Shown: positions 25,233 to 35,679 of the stretch, in pieces
How the letters are laid out: the number at the start of each line of letters is the position of its first letter
Numbering within the stretch: position 1 is the stretch's first letter
From: Lacipirellula parvula
GTDB taxonomy: Bacteria; Planctomycetota; Planctomycetia; Pirellulales; Lacipirellulaceae
Direction: 5' to 3'
Length of the DNA: 64,000 nucleotides
Assembly (NCBI RefSeq): GCF_009177095.1
Contig: NZ_AP021861.1
Span: forward strand, 3,640,501 to 3,704,500
Translations under genes and position numbers: made by a program
The notes under the pieces: model-generated
The model's database searches: none
The model's input: the letters and a program-made list of their open reading frames with translations, nothing else
What the model was told of the DNA's origin: nothing

Positions 25233-25598
25233 GTGACCAAGGTAGCGAAGCTGTTTGCATTGTGTTTGGTGGCCTCGTTGGCATTGGCCACTCCCGCTTG
25301 GGCCCAAGAAGAGGAAGGCGCTGAAGCGGCCGCTCCGGCCGTCGCCGCTGCTCCGGCTGGCGTTCTTTCGGCTGGCGTCCCGCTGATCACCTTCTCGGGT
25401 GCTTTCGGCGCCGCCCTCACCACGATCGGCGCCGCGTACGGCATCGGCAAGCTGGCCAGCGCCGCTCTCGAGAGCATGGCTCGTCAGCCCGAAGTCGCCG
25501 GCAACATCCAAACGGCGATGATCATCGCGGCCGCCCTTATCGAAGGTTTCACCTTCTTCGCGTTGTTCATCTGCATGCAGCAGAATCCGTGGGGCTAA
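25233..25598 (+). CDS. atpE: ATP synthase F0 subunit c with N-terminal leader
   Basis: 121 residues, GTG start at 25233 with AAGGAG 10 bases upstream. Residues 1-24 look like a signal peptide (LFALCLVASLALATPAWAQ), followed by an Ala/Glu-rich piece and then the usual c hairpin: GAALTTIGAAYGIGKLASAAL, the polar loop ARQPE, and AALIEGFTFFALFI with the ion-carrying Glu104. The helix-1 Gln and the Ser after the Glu that mark sodium-driven rings are absent, so proton coupling is expected. The mature c subunit would be about 75-95 residues if the leader is cut. Confidence 0.94.
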   Translation: MTKVAKLFALCLVASLALATPAWAQEEEGAEAAAPAVAAAPAGVLSAGVPLITFSGAFGAALTTIGAAYGIGKLASAALESMARQPEVAGNIQTAMIIAAALIEGFTFFALFICMQQNPWG

Positions 25599-25668
25599 GC
25601 GGTAGAGGCGGAGTCGCAAGGCGCCTGCCGTGGGCGGCGCCATGTTTCCTCGTGATGCGAGAGCTGAA

Positions 25669-26301
25669 ATGCGCGGGATTGTTTGGGTAATGTTGAGCAC
25701 GCTGGCCTTGCTGCTGGCCGGGTCGAACCACGCCAACGCCGAAGCGGCGCACGGTTCGCACGACCTGGGACACGGCAATGCCGGGGCGTCGTTGGAAGAT
25801 CCGTCGGAGATCCGCGGTGATCTGGCGATCTACACCTTCGCCGTGTTCGTCTTGCTCCTGGTGATCCTAGGTACGCTGGCTTGGCCGAAGATCAGCGTCG
25901 CTCTCACCGAGCGTGAAAAGCGGATCGAGGACAACATTGCTTCCGCCGAAGCAAAGAGTGAGGAAGCGAAGCGGCTGCTGGCTCAGTACGAGGCCAAACT
26001 GGCCAGCGCCGCGGCGGAAGTGCGGGCGATGCTTGAAGAAGCTCGCAAGGACGCCGAGGCAACGAAGGAGCAGATCATCGCCGAAGCTCGGGCCGGCGCC
26101 CAAGCGGAGCGAGATCGGGCGGTTCGCGACATCGATCTCGCGGCCGACCACGCCATGAAGAACATTGCCGAAACCAGCGCCAACCTCGCGGTGGATCTGG
26201 CCGGCAAGGTGATTCGCGAGTCAATCAACCCTGCGAAGCAACAGGAATTGGTTCGCGTGGCGCTCCAGAAGCTGCAAGCTTCGAACGTTAGCAACAACTA
26301 A
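25669..26301 (+). CDS. atpF: ATP synthase F0 subunit b with signal-like N-terminus
   Basis: 210 residues from the ATG at 25669; in-frame starts at 25642 and 25630 are possible. A hydrophobic leader (IVWVMLSTLALLLAGSNHANA) precedes a His-rich patch (AAHGSHDLGHGN), then the membrane helix IYTFAVFVLLLVILGTLAWP and a long charged coiled coil (ALTEREKRIEDNIASAEAKS ... VRVALQKLQ), the normal b stalk. It forms the peripheral stalk with delta. The extra leader matches the pattern seen in subunit c here and is unlike E. coli b. Confidence 0.93.
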   Translation: MRGIVWVMLSTLALLLAGSNHANAEAAHGSHDLGHGNAGASLEDPSEIRGDLAIYTFAVFVLLLVILGTLAWPKISVALTEREKRIEDNIASAEAKSEEAKRLLAQYEAKLASAAAEVRAMLEEARKDAEATKEQIIAEARAGAQAERDRAVRDIDLAADHAMKNIAETSANLAVDLAGKVIRESINPAKQQELVRVALQKLQASNVSNN

Positions 26302-26365
26302 AGTCCATCAGCACGCCAAGCCCATTTAGACCCGCCGTTCGCGGCGGGCACGCCTGGGAAACCAC

Positions 26366-27010
26366 ATGTCTGAATTCATCCACGCCGATCGCGATCAGGA
26401 AAATGTGTTCGACGTCGACGCCGAGCGTCTTGCTCGCGTCTACGCCGAAGCAGGTCTGAACGCTGCCGGCAGCATTGCCGAGCAAGAGTCGGTAGTGGAA
26501 GAGTTGGAAGCAGTGGTGCGCGACGTGCTGTCGGTCGATCCGCGGGTCGGAGAGATCTTCAGCTCCGAGCTAATCGGCTCCGACGAGAAGGTCGGCATGC
26601 TCGACCGCATCCTCGGCAAGCAAGCCTCGCCGAAGACGCTCAACCTGTTGAAGGTCATGGCTCGCCACGGGCGACTGGGCCTGCTTCGCGACGTCGCCAA
26701 GGCGGCCCGCAAGATGTGGCAGCAGCGTTCGGGCCGCATTCCGGTGGAGCTCGAAACGGCCAACCAACTCGACGCCACGCTGGAGAAGGAGATTCTCACG
26801 GCGTTTGGCGGCGTGCTGGGCGCCGATCCGATCGTCACCCAGCGAGTGAATCCCGAGCTGATCGCCGGCTTCGTGATTCGCGTCGGCGATCGCGTCTACG
26901 ACGGCTCGGTGCGAACCCGGCTTGAACGGATGCGGCTCGCGATGATCGAGCGGGCCGTCGATGCGATCCAGAAGACGCCGCAACGGTTCGTCGATAAGAC
27001 GACCGCCTAA
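26366..27010 (+). CDS. atpH: ATP synthase F1 subunit delta
   Basis: 214 residues, a little longer than the usual 175-185. The N-terminal helical bundle has [15 protein letters not shown] and [18 protein letters not shown]; the conserved C-terminal part reads [16 protein letters not shown] and [21 protein letters not shown], the delta signature. It links F1 alpha to the b stalk. Start at 26366 is 64 bases after atpF. Confidence 0.93.
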   Translation: MSEFIHADRDQENVFDVDAERLARVYAEAGLNAAGSIAEQESVVEELEAVVRDVLSVDPRVGEIFSSELIGSDEKVGMLDRILGKQASPKTLNLLKVMARHGRLGLLRDVAKAARKMWQQRSGRIPVELETANQLDATLEKEILTAFGGVLGADPIVTQRVNPELIAGFVIRVGDRVYDGSVRTRLERMRLAMIERAVDAIQKTPQRFVDKTTA

Positions 27011-27089
27011 CGACAACAACGGCGAGCCTCGTGCTCTGCCGCGAATTCATAACCGATTACACGGTCACCAACCAAAAATAAGATTTGCC

Positions 27090-28628
27090 ATGAAGTTCAA
27101 TAGCGACGAAATCGCATCGGTTATCCAGAAGGAAATCGAGAACTACGCCGCCCAAATCGACGTCCGCGAAGTCGGCCGCGTGCTGGAAGTCGGCGACGGC
27201 ATCGCCCAGGTCTACGGCCTTTCCGGCGTCATGGCCGGCGAGATGGTCGAGTTCTCCAGCGGCCCGATCGGGCTGGCGTTCAACCTGGAAGAGAACTCGG
27301 TCGGTATCATCATCCTCGGCGACTACTTGTCGATTAACGAAGGCGACGAAGTCCGCTCGACCGGCAAGCTGCTCAGCGTCCCGGTGGGCGAAGCGCTGCT
27401 CGGCCGCGTCGTCGATCCGCTGGGCAACCCGCTCGACGGCAAGGGCCCGATCGTCACCAGCAAGCGTCGCGACGTCGAAGTGATCGCCACCGGCGTCGCC
27501 GAACGCAAGCCGGTGACCGAACCGCTGCAAACGGGCATCAAGGCCGTCGATGCGATGACGCCGATCGGTCGCGGTCAACGCGAACTGATCATTGGCGACC
27601 GCAAGACCGGCAAGACTGCCGTCGCGCTCGATGCGATCATCAATCAACGCGGCTCGGGCGTGAAGTGCTTCTACGTCGCCGTCGGTCAGAAGGAATCGAC
27701 CGTCGCCGCGGTGGTCGAGCGCCTTCGCGAAACGGGCGCCATGGACTACACGACCGTCATCGTCTCCGGCGCCAGCGCCCCGGCGCCGCTGCAGTACGTT
27801 GCTCCGTACGCCGGCACCGCGATGGCCGAAGAGTACATGTTCAACGGCGGCCACGCCCTGATCGTTTACGACGATCTCAGCAAGCAAGCCGTCGCCTACC
27901 GTCAGCTGTCGCTGCTTATGCGTCGTCCGCCAGGTCGCGAGGCGTTCCCCGGCGACGTGTTCTACTGCCATAGCCGGTTGCTCGAACGTTCGGCCAAGCT
28001 CAGCGACGCCCTCGGCGGCGGTTCGCTCACCTCGCTGCCGATCATCGAGACGCTCGAAGGCGAAGTGTCGGCCTACATTCCGACGAACGTCATTTCGATT
28101 ACCGATGGCCAGATTTACTTGCAACCCGACTTGTTCTTCGCCGGCATCAAGCCCGCCATGAACGTCGGTATTTCGGTTTCGCGCGTCGGCGGCGCCGCCC
28201 AGATTAAGGCGATGAAGAAGGTTGCCGGCGGTTTGCGTCTCAACCTCGCCGCATTCCGCGAACTTGAAGCATTCGCTCAGCTCGGTACGGAACTCGATCC
28301 CGACACGCAGTCGCGTCTCGACCGCGGTTACCGTCTGGTCGAGTTGCTGAAGCAAGGCGTCTTCAACCCGCTCAACATCGTTGACGAAGTGCTGGTCATT
28401 TACGCCGGCACCCGCGGTCACCTCGACAAAGTCCCGGTCAACCGCGTGCAGGAATGGGAAAAGACGTTCCTTAAGTTCATGGCCGACCAGAAGCCGGAGA
28501 TCCGCCAAGCGATCGCCGACAGCAAGGATCTCTCTGACGAGACGGTGCAGCAGATCGAAGCCGCGCTGAAGGAATTCAACTCGCAGCACGACTTCATCCC
28601 GGTCGTCGACGACGCGATCATCGCCTAA
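27090..28628 (+). CDS. atpA: ATP synthase F1 subunit alpha
   Basis: 512 residues, full length. Walker A-like [29 protein letters not shown], the arginine finger region [16 protein letters not shown] and the N-terminal [23 protein letters not shown] are all present. It binds non-catalytic nucleotide in the F1 hexamer. The ATG at 27090 fits the family start; upstream in-frame sequence is not conserved. The sequence shows no insertions or losses. Confidence 0.97.
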   Translation: MKFNSDEIASVIQKEIENYAAQIDVREVGRVLEVGDGIAQVYGLSGVMAGEMVEFSSGPIGLAFNLEENSVGIIILGDYLSINEGDEVRSTGKLLSVPVGEALLGRVVDPLGNPLDGKGPIVTSKRRDVEVIATGVAERKPVTEPLQTGIKAVDAMTPIGRGQRELIIGDRKTGKTAVALDAIINQRGSGVKCFYVAVGQKESTVAAVVERLRETGAMDYTTVIVSGASAPAPLQYVAPYAGTAMAEEYMFNGGHALIVYDDLSKQAVAYRQLSLLMRRPPGREAFPGDVFYCHSRLLERSAKLSDALGGGSLTSLPIIETLEGEVSAYIPTNVISITDGQIYLQPDLFFAGIKPAMNVGISVSRVGGAAQIKAMKKVAGGLRLNLAAFRELEAFAQLGTELDPDTQSRLDRGYRLVELLKQGVFNPLNIVDEVLVIYAGTRGHLDKVPVNRVQEWEKTFLKFMADQKPEIRQAIADSKDLSDETVQQIEAALKEFNSQHDFIPVVDDAIIA

Positions 28629-28692
28629 CGCGATGCAGCGAAATCGCAGCAGCAGTCATTAACGCCAACGTTCTTCAGCCTTACGCCACGCC

Positions 28693-29574
28693 ATGGCCAA
28701 TCCCAGAGCACTCGACAAGCGCCGCAAGTCGATCAAGAACATCCGCAAGATTACGCGGACGATGGAATTGATCGCCACCGCGCGGTTCAAGAAGGCGATG
28801 GATCGCGCTTCGGCGGCGACGTCGTATACGCAGCGGATCACCCAGCTGGTGAGCGACCTGACGCGGACGGGGCTCCAAGTGAGCCACCCGCTGCTCGAGA
28901 AGCGCGACGAAGTGAAGAAGGCGACGCTGCTCGTGCTGACCGCCAACCGCGGCCTGTGCGGCGGCTTCAACGGCAACCTGCTTCGCGCGGGCCTGCTCCG
29001 TTGGAAGGAAATCAACGAGGAAGTGCCGGAAACGCGGCTCGAGATCGCCGGCAAGCGCGGCATCGCGGGCTTCAAGTTCCGCGGCTACGAGGCCGAGCAC
29101 GCCTACACCCACTTCGAAGACAAGCCGAGCTTCGACGAAGTCGACGTGCTGGCGACGCGCTACCTCGATGAATACCAATCAGGCCAGCTCGATCGCCTCG
29201 ACGTCGTCTACATGAAGTTCGACAGCATCGCTCGCCAACACGTGGCGATCGAGACGCTGCTGCCGCTCGGTTCGCTGGGCGCTGAGGCGCAGGAAGAAGA
29301 GACGACGGGGCCGCAGGTTCAATACGAGTTCCTGCCGTCGCCGGAGAGCATCCTGGAAGAAGTCGTGCCGACCAGCTTCAAGGTGCGGCTCTTCAAGTGC
29401 TTCCTCGACTCGGCCGTGAGCGAGCAGATCGCCCGGATGGTCGCGATGAAGAGTGCGACCGAAAACGCCGGCGACCTGATCAAGCAACTGAGCATGCAAT
29501 ACAACCGCGCCCGCCAAGGCCGCATCACCTCCGAGTTGATGGACCTCATCGGCGGCGTTGAAGCTTTGAAGTAA
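28693..29574 (+). CDS. atpG: ATP synthase F1 subunit gamma
   Basis: 293 residues. The N-terminal rotor helix is RRKSIKNIRKITRTMELIAT, the middle has LTANRGLCGGFNGNLL, and the C-terminus AMKSATENAGDLIKQLSMQYNRARQGRITSELMDL splits into the usual conserved helix and ends at a GGVEAL tail. A variable charged insertion (GAEAQEEETTGPQVQ) lies at about residues 195-210, as in several related gammas. Forms the central rotor with epsilon. A large hairpin repeat separates it from atpD. Confidence 0.96.
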   Translation: MANPRALDKRRKSIKNIRKITRTMELIATARFKKAMDRASAATSYTQRITQLVSDLTRTGLQVSHPLLEKRDEVKKATLLVLTANRGLCGGFNGNLLRAGLLRWKEINEEVPETRLEIAGKRGIAGFKFRGYEAEHAYTHFEDKPSFDEVDVLATRYLDEYQSGQLDRLDVVYMKFDSIARQHVAIETLLPLGSLGAEAQEEETTGPQVQYEFLPSPESILEEVVPTSFKVRLFKCFLDSAVSEQIARMVAMKSATENAGDLIKQLSMQYNRARQGRITSELMDLIGGVEALK

Positions 29575-29587
29575 CAAATACAAATCA

Positions 29588-29673
29588 TCTCACGCAAAGG
29601 CGCAAAGCCGCAAAGAAATACTTCTGATTCACACCCTGCCGTATTCTTTGCGTCTTCGCGCCTTTGCGTGAGA
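29588..29673. repeat. Long inverted repeat inside the atp operon (atpG-atpD gap)
   Basis: Left arm TCTCACGCAAAGGCGCAAAG (29588-29607) continuing CCGCAAAGAAATAC, right arm GTATTCTTTGCGTCTTCGCG continuing CCTTTGCGTGAGA, ending at 29673. About 32 bases of each arm pair around a loop of about 20. No run of T follows, so it should not stop transcription but could be an RNA processing or stability site. Confidence 0.7.
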
Positions 29674-29715
29674 CAAATAACAGAAGACTTCGTTAGACTC
29701 CGTCCTACGAATTAG

Positions 29716-31170
<1,455 letters not shown>

Positions 31171-31266
31171 TATTCGCTGTTTAGCGGCCAGCTGCGGCGT
31201 GCAGACAATCCCGTCGCCGCCCGGCCGCCGACCACGCACCGAGCCCGTACCCAACAATAGACGACC

Positions 31267-31716
31267 ATGGCCGCCCACGCCGAAACATCGAGCCACTCGA
31301 CGACCCATGCAACTGGGACCACCGGAGAGCTGCGCGTCGTCGTCGTGACGCCGGAGCAGACGGTGCTCGACGCGACGAGCGACTTCGTGGCGCTGCCGCT
31401 GTTTGATGGCGAACTTGGCGTCGCGCCGGGTCATGCCCCGATGATCGGCCGGCTTGGCTACGGCGAGCTGCGGATTGGCCACGGCGAAGGGCAGCGGTAC
31501 TACATCGACGGCGGCTTCGTGCAGGTCGTCGACAACGTCGTTTCGGTGCTCACCAACCGCGCGATCGCAGCGCCGAAGCTCGATGAGACGAAGATCGGCG
31601 AGACGATCTCGTATCTGCTGACGACTCCGGCTGCCGGCGACGACGAACTCAACCGCCGCGACCGTGCGCTCGCCCAGAGCCGTGCGCAACTCCGCGTTGC
31701 TCAGCACGCGAAGTAA
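31267..31716 (+). CDS. atpC: ATP synthase F1 subunit epsilon
   Basis: 149 residues. After a 20-residue His/Thr-rich start (AETSSHSTTHATGTTGELR), the N-terminal beta sandwich follows: VVTPEQTVLDATSDFVALPLFDGELGVAPGHAPMIGRLGYGELRI and YYIDGGFVQVVDNVVSVLTNRAI. The C-terminal helical pair is shorter and has RRDRALAQSRAQLRVAQ, the expected position of the inhibitory helix. Last gene of the atp operon; no intrinsic terminator follows, only the repeat pair at 31748-31890. Confidence 0.93.
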   Translation: MAAHAETSSHSTTHATGTTGELRVVVVTPEQTVLDATSDFVALPLFDGELGVAPGHAPMIGRLGYGELRIGHGEGQRYYIDGGFVQVVDNVVSVLTNRAIAAPKLDETKIGETISYLLTTPAAGDDELNRRDRALAQSRAQLRVAQHAK

Positions 31717-31747
31717 CGCCACGTTCTCGCGGATGGCCTTGGGATTC

Positions 31748-31890
31748 TACCCGGGTAGCCCTGGTTGGCGTACTCGCCTACCAGGGCGGCGCAGCCGCAG
31801 GAGGCAGCGTCCTAACGCCCGCATCTGAGCGATGCCTCTTGCGGCTGCGCCGCCCCGGTAGCCGCTGGAGGCGGCAACCGAGGCCACCCA
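31748..31890. repeat. Two facing GCCTCTTGCGGCTGCGCC repeats
   Basis: A left unit ending CGGCGCAGCCGCAGGAGGC near 31805 and a right unit starting GCCTCTTGCGGCTGCGCC near 31834 face each other, so the whole can fold. The CCCGGGTAGCC ... GGTAGCC ends recall the copies at 12554 and 14559. It lies between the ends of convergent atpC and the Deg-like gene. Confidence 0.6.
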
Positions 31891-31917
31891 CAAGTTAGGG
31901 ATGCCGCAGCACCTGCG

Positions 31918-33564
31918 TCAATCTTCCCAGATATCGCGTAGCTTCTCCGACGCCTGATAGCGAATCCCTTCGTCCGTGAGAATCTCCTCCGTCGCCGCCT
32001 CGATCTCGCTGCGGCGGAAGACAAGCGATTCGTTGCGGTCGTCCATTTCGAACCGCAAGAACTCATCGGTGCTATCTCGCAATAGTTCGCCGAGGTGGCG
32101 GAGGTTCTTCACGGCCACGCCGTTGACGCTCTTCACGACGCCGAGGCGATTGTCGTAGCCCTTGGCGATGGTGTGCGGAAAGAGCCGCGTCGCGATGACG
32201 ACGAGTTCCTCGCCCGGCTCGGCAGGCGGATCGTACAGCCGCTCAAGGATCGGGCTATTGAGCCACAACAGCATGCCGCTGCCGTTCGCCCCCAGCCCGC
32301 GCACGTATTCCTGCGATGCCGCCTCGAAGACCATCGGCCCGTAGATGAAGTATTCCGGATAGCGGTCCTTCAGGATCGGCACTAGATAGTCGCGATCGGG
32401 CGACACGGGGACCTGCACCACCTGCGATTTGCCGTCCCGAAACACCGTCAGCTCGACTTTGCCGTCGTTCGCCAACCGAGGGATGTAGTACTGAAAGCGG
32501 AGCCGCAGCCCCTCGCGGACCTCGACGTACCCCTGGTTATCGATCGCATGCGGGCCGATGTGGGTGATGACGTCCCACGGCTCGAGCGGATAGTCGTCCG
32601 CGTCGCGGTAGGGCTCGGTGACGACGATGCCCGTCACCTCGCTCGGCATCTTGAGAAACGTCCGCAATGCTTCGTTTTCAGCCGTTTGGTACTCATCGTA
32701 CATCTGCGGATTTCCGTCGTATTGGCCATCCGCGGCGTCCTTGAGGAACGATTCGATCTCTTCGGGCGGAATGAGGTAGCCGATGTTGTCGGCCTCCTGA
32801 ATCTTGCTGAAGACCAGCCCGGCGATCTTGCCGTCCTGAATTGCCGGCCCGCCGCTGTTGCCGGGGTTGAGAGCCGCATCGACCTGCACCCGCGTGCCCC
32901 AGGCGCCGTAGTTGTAGCTGGCGTACTCAATCCGCGAGACGATGCCGTCGGTCACCGACAGGTCGTCGCCCCCCTGGGGATAGCCGTAGACGCTAATGTG
33001 CGATTTGAGCTTCGGTAGATCGGTCGCCAGCGACAGCGGCGTAATCCCGCCGAGCCCCGCCGGATCGACTAGCTCGACAAGCGCCAGGTCGATGCCGGGA
33101 GCAATCGCGGTCACTTTGCCGCGGAGCTGGTCGCCCCCTTGGCGGAGTTGAACGAGGACTTCGCTCGCGTGCAGCACGACATGGGCGTTGGTGAGAATCC
33201 GCGGCCCGGCGATGACGACGCCGGATCCGGACGACTTCGCCGGGCTCGCCTTCGTCCAAGGGCGGAAGAAATCGGGCGCCCGCGAGGTGACATTCAGCTT
33301 CACCACCGCCGCCTCAATCGCCGCGTCGGCGTCGGGTTCCGCGGCAGGTTGCTCTGCGGCCGGCTCTTCTGCGGCCGGTTCGCCCGCAGAGTTAACCGCC
33401 TCATCGACGACGGCTTCGGCAGCCGCTTTCACCGCTTCGACGGCTCCCTCAAGGGAGGCGGGGGATTCGGGCGTCTCGCTTGCGGGCTCCTGTCCATGCA
33501 ACAGGCTCGGCAATAAGGCGAGCGACAATACCAACGACCAACGACATCCACGCAGCAACTTCAT
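31918..33564 (-). CDS. Secreted Deg/HtrA-like serine protease with PDZ-like domain
   Basis: 548 residues from the ATG at 33564. A signal peptide (RGCRWSLVLSLALLPSLLHG) is followed by a Glu/Ala/Pro-rich region to about residue 85. The trypsin-like domain shows the whole triad: LTNAHVV (His), GIDLALVELV (Asp) and ALNPGNSGGPAI (Ser). Two PDZ-like regions follow, EVTGIVVTEPYRDADDYPLE and LGVVKSVNGVAVKNLRHL. The protein should degrade or chaperone misfolded proteins outside the cytoplasm. It resembles the plant-type Deg group in having a long C-terminal part. Stand-alone gene. Confidence 0.87.
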   Translation of the reverse strand: MKLLRGCRWSLVLSLALLPSLLHGQEPASETPESPASLEGAVEAVKAAAEAVVDEAVNSAGEPAAEEPAAEQPAAEPDADAAIEAAVVKLNVTSRAPDFFRPWTKASPAKSSGSGVVIAGPRILTNAHVVLHASEVLVQLRQGGDQLRGKVTAIAPGIDLALVELVDPAGLGGITPLSLATDLPKLKSHISVYGYPQGGDDLSVTDGIVSRIEYASYNYGAWGTRVQVDAALNPGNSGGPAIQDGKIAGLVFSKIQEADNIGYLIPPEEIESFLKDAADGQYDGNPQMYDEYQTAENEALRTFLKMPSEVTGIVVTEPYRDADDYPLEPWDVITHIGPHAIDNQGYVEVREGLRLRFQYYIPRLANDGKVELTVFRDGKSQVVQVPVSPDRDYLVPILKDRYPEYFIYGPMVFEAASQEYVRGLGANGSGMLLWLNSPILERLYDPPAEPGEELVVIATRLFPHTIAKGYDNRLGVVKSVNGVAVKNLRHLGELLRDSTDEFLRFEMDDRNESLVFRRSEIEAATEEILTDEGIRYQASEKLRDIWED

Positions 33565-33675
33565 TGTGGCGCTTTCCAAAGGACGAGCAGGTTGGAATCA
33601 ACCAATCGCTCGCCATTGTGGCCAGAAAGCGGCGCGAAAAGCAAACAGGCAGGAGCCTGCAGTTTGAGCCCGAAC

Positions 33676-35526
33676 CTACGCGGCGCGGCGGCGACGCACC
33701 GCCGTCACGGCAAGCCCCGCCGCTAATGCCAAGCAGCAGGCCGTCGGTTCGGGCACGCTCGCGAGCGGCGAACCGCCGGCGCCGAATTGCGTCTGCCAGA
33801 TCACGAGGTCGGCGGCGTCGACCAAGCCGTCGCCATTCGCATCGCCCGTGGCGAGCGACGCCGAGCCGCCGAAGCCGCGCTGCCACGACAGGAAGTCGGC
33901 GCCGTCGACGAAGCCGTCGCCGTTGAAGTCGGCATTGTCGACCGGCGCCGCTGAGACGACGCCGCTCAGCGTGAGCGACATGGCCCCCAGCGACGCGGCG
34001 CCGGAGAGGTTCTCGTCGGAGAAGTTGAGTGAATAGGTCACTGAGAACGCCCCGGGGGCGAGCGTGTTCATCGACGCCGTAAAACCATAGCCAGCCCCCG
34101 CCGCAAGCGTCGCGGCGCCTTGGAACGGTGAGAGCGTCGTGCTAAACGCCGCGGTATCGCCGCTGCCAAGGATCGCATCGAGGTCGAGCCCCGCGGTGTA
34201 GCCGGCGGTCGCTTCGAGGTTGAACAGGTCGAACGCGAACGTCGGTACAGGACCGCCGAGGGCGATCGTGCCGAAATCATAGGTCAGCGAATTAGCGTCG
34301 CTCCCCGCGGCGAACGAGGGGTTCGCGTGGCTCAGAACGCTGAGGTTCACGGTGGCGACGTCGTTGGCATCGTTCGCCCCGCGGCCCGCCCCGCCAGCGT
34401 TGGTGACGTCGAGATTGTCGACCGTCACGGTTCCGGTCTTCAGGCCCGCTGCAGCGGTCGAGGTCGTCAGGCCCACGTTGATTGACCGGCTGCCGGTCAC
34501 GCCCGTGTTAAAAGCGTTATAGCGTCCGGAGACGGTACTCGTGGCAGCTCCAGCCGTCGTCACCGAGTAATACGTCCCGTTGAGCCCCGCCTTATTGAGC
34601 GTGATGCTCTTCGCCGCAGGAACCGCGCCGCCGACGATCACGCGGCCCATGTCGACCGCCAACGTCGACCCGCCGTCGGCGCCGGTCGTTCCCCCTTGGA
34701 ACGACAGCGAGCTGTCGTTCGTTTGGTTCATGAAAATCGACCAGACGTATTCGGGGCGATCGGTGAACGGGTTGCGGTTGTGCTGGTAGTCGTCGTAGAT
34801 CACCTGATTGCGGCGACGCTCGAAGGCGTCGGGGACGGCGGCGTAGTGCCACTGAATCAAGTTATCGAGATTCCCGAGCGTCGCAGCAGTATTGGATGCG
34901 GTTGGATTGCCAGAAACAAGTTCCAAGTTCCGCGTGTTGCTGTCGCTGCCGTCGTAGCGAACCGCCATGTAAAACTCTTGCCTGGCAATCATCCCCGCAT
35001 CGGCGTCGCCGGGATACCAGTACGGTCGATCGCTCGTGCCTGACGGTTTCAATCCGTACGCTTGCCCGAACGTGCCGCCGAAGTTGTAGTTGGCGCGGTC
35101 GCCGTTGCCGGAGGTGAGGGCCGGCCGCAGCGCGAACAAATCGCTGTCATCGGGGCCGCTCGTTTCGACGCCCCGGCTCCGCGGCCAAGTGTGCTCTCGG
35201 TTCCAAGTGGCGCCCGAGTCCCATCCGGGGGGCGAACCTCCCGGGTTGATCGCGGCGACGTGCAGCGACGTGCGATCGTAGGCCGTCAGCATATAGCCCG
35301 GCTTGGCGGGATCGGCGTCGGTCACCTGCAGCGCGGACCGCGCGCCGTCGTAAGAAATCACTGTATGACCATCGATGATGTCATGCAGCTGTGACTTGAG
35401 CGTCGCCCCCGTGCCGGTGGCGGTCGCGTAGTAGTTGGCGGGAGGGTCGTACGATTGCGCGGTCGCGAGGCGGGGGAGGGAGGCGAGCGCGCAAACAACG
35501 GCAAGCAGGAGGGGGGAAGATCGCAT
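33676..35526 (-). CDS. Secreted endonuclease I family protein with dockerin-like repeats and PEP-CTERM tail
   Basis: 616 residues. Signal peptide (SSPLLLAVVCALASLPRLATA), then an endonuclease I (EndoI/Bsn) domain: LKSQLHDIIDGHTVISYDGA, TWNREHTWPRSRG (His and metal site), LFALRPALTSGNGDRANYNF and PDAFERRRNQVIYDDYQHNRNPF, residues about 25-265. A beta-rich middle region follows to about 530. Then two EF-hand/dockerin type I units, DFNGDGFVDGADFLSWQRGF and DANGDGLVDAADLVIWQTQF, and a PEP-CTERM tail (VPEPTACCLALAAGLAVTAV then RRRR). It should be exported and cell-surface processed, cutting nucleic acids for nutrition. Confidence 0.88.
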   Translation of the reverse strand: MRSSPLLLAVVCALASLPRLATAQSYDPPANYYATATGTGATLKSQLHDIIDGHTVISYDGARSALQVTDADPAKPGYMLTAYDRTSLHVAAINPGGSPPGWDSGATWNREHTWPRSRGVETSGPDDSDLFALRPALTSGNGDRANYNFGGTFGQAYGLKPSGTSDRPYWYPGDADAGMIARQEFYMAVRYDGSDSNTRNLELVSGNPTASNTAATLGNLDNLIQWHYAAVPDAFERRRNQVIYDDYQHNRNPFTDRPEYVWSIFMNQTNDSSLSFQGGTTGADGGSTLAVDMGRVIVGGAVPAAKSITLNKAGLNGTYYSVTTAGAATSTVSGRYNAFNTGVTGSRSINVGLTTSTAAAGLKTGTVTVDNLDVTNAGGAGRGANDANDVATVNLSVLSHANPSFAAGSDANSLTYDFGTIALGGPVPTFAFDLFNLEATAGYTAGLDLDAILGSGDTAAFSTTLSPFQGAATLAAGAGYGFTASMNTLAPGAFSVTYSLNFSDENLSGAASLGAMSLTLSGVVSAAPVDNADFNGDGFVDGADFLSWQRGFGGSASLATGDANGDGLVDAADLVIWQTQFGAGGSPLASVPEPTACCLALAAGLAVTAVRRRRAA

Positions 35527-35679
35527 TCGCCCATCCTAGCCCAGCGTTTCGCCTGAAGCCAATGTTGGGGGCCGCAGAATTTGAGCGGTTTGCTTGGCAA
35601 CGCTCCCCATTCCCACGGATCGTCTAGTACACTGGGCCTGTTGCGGTGTTCCACCTCTCGCCCGCGGTACGTGTCGTCG

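Noticed and set aside
27057-28589. Minus-strand open frame of 510 codons opposite atpA
   Set aside because: A shadow of the GC-rich atpA coding strand; atpA itself is fully conserved on the plus strand.
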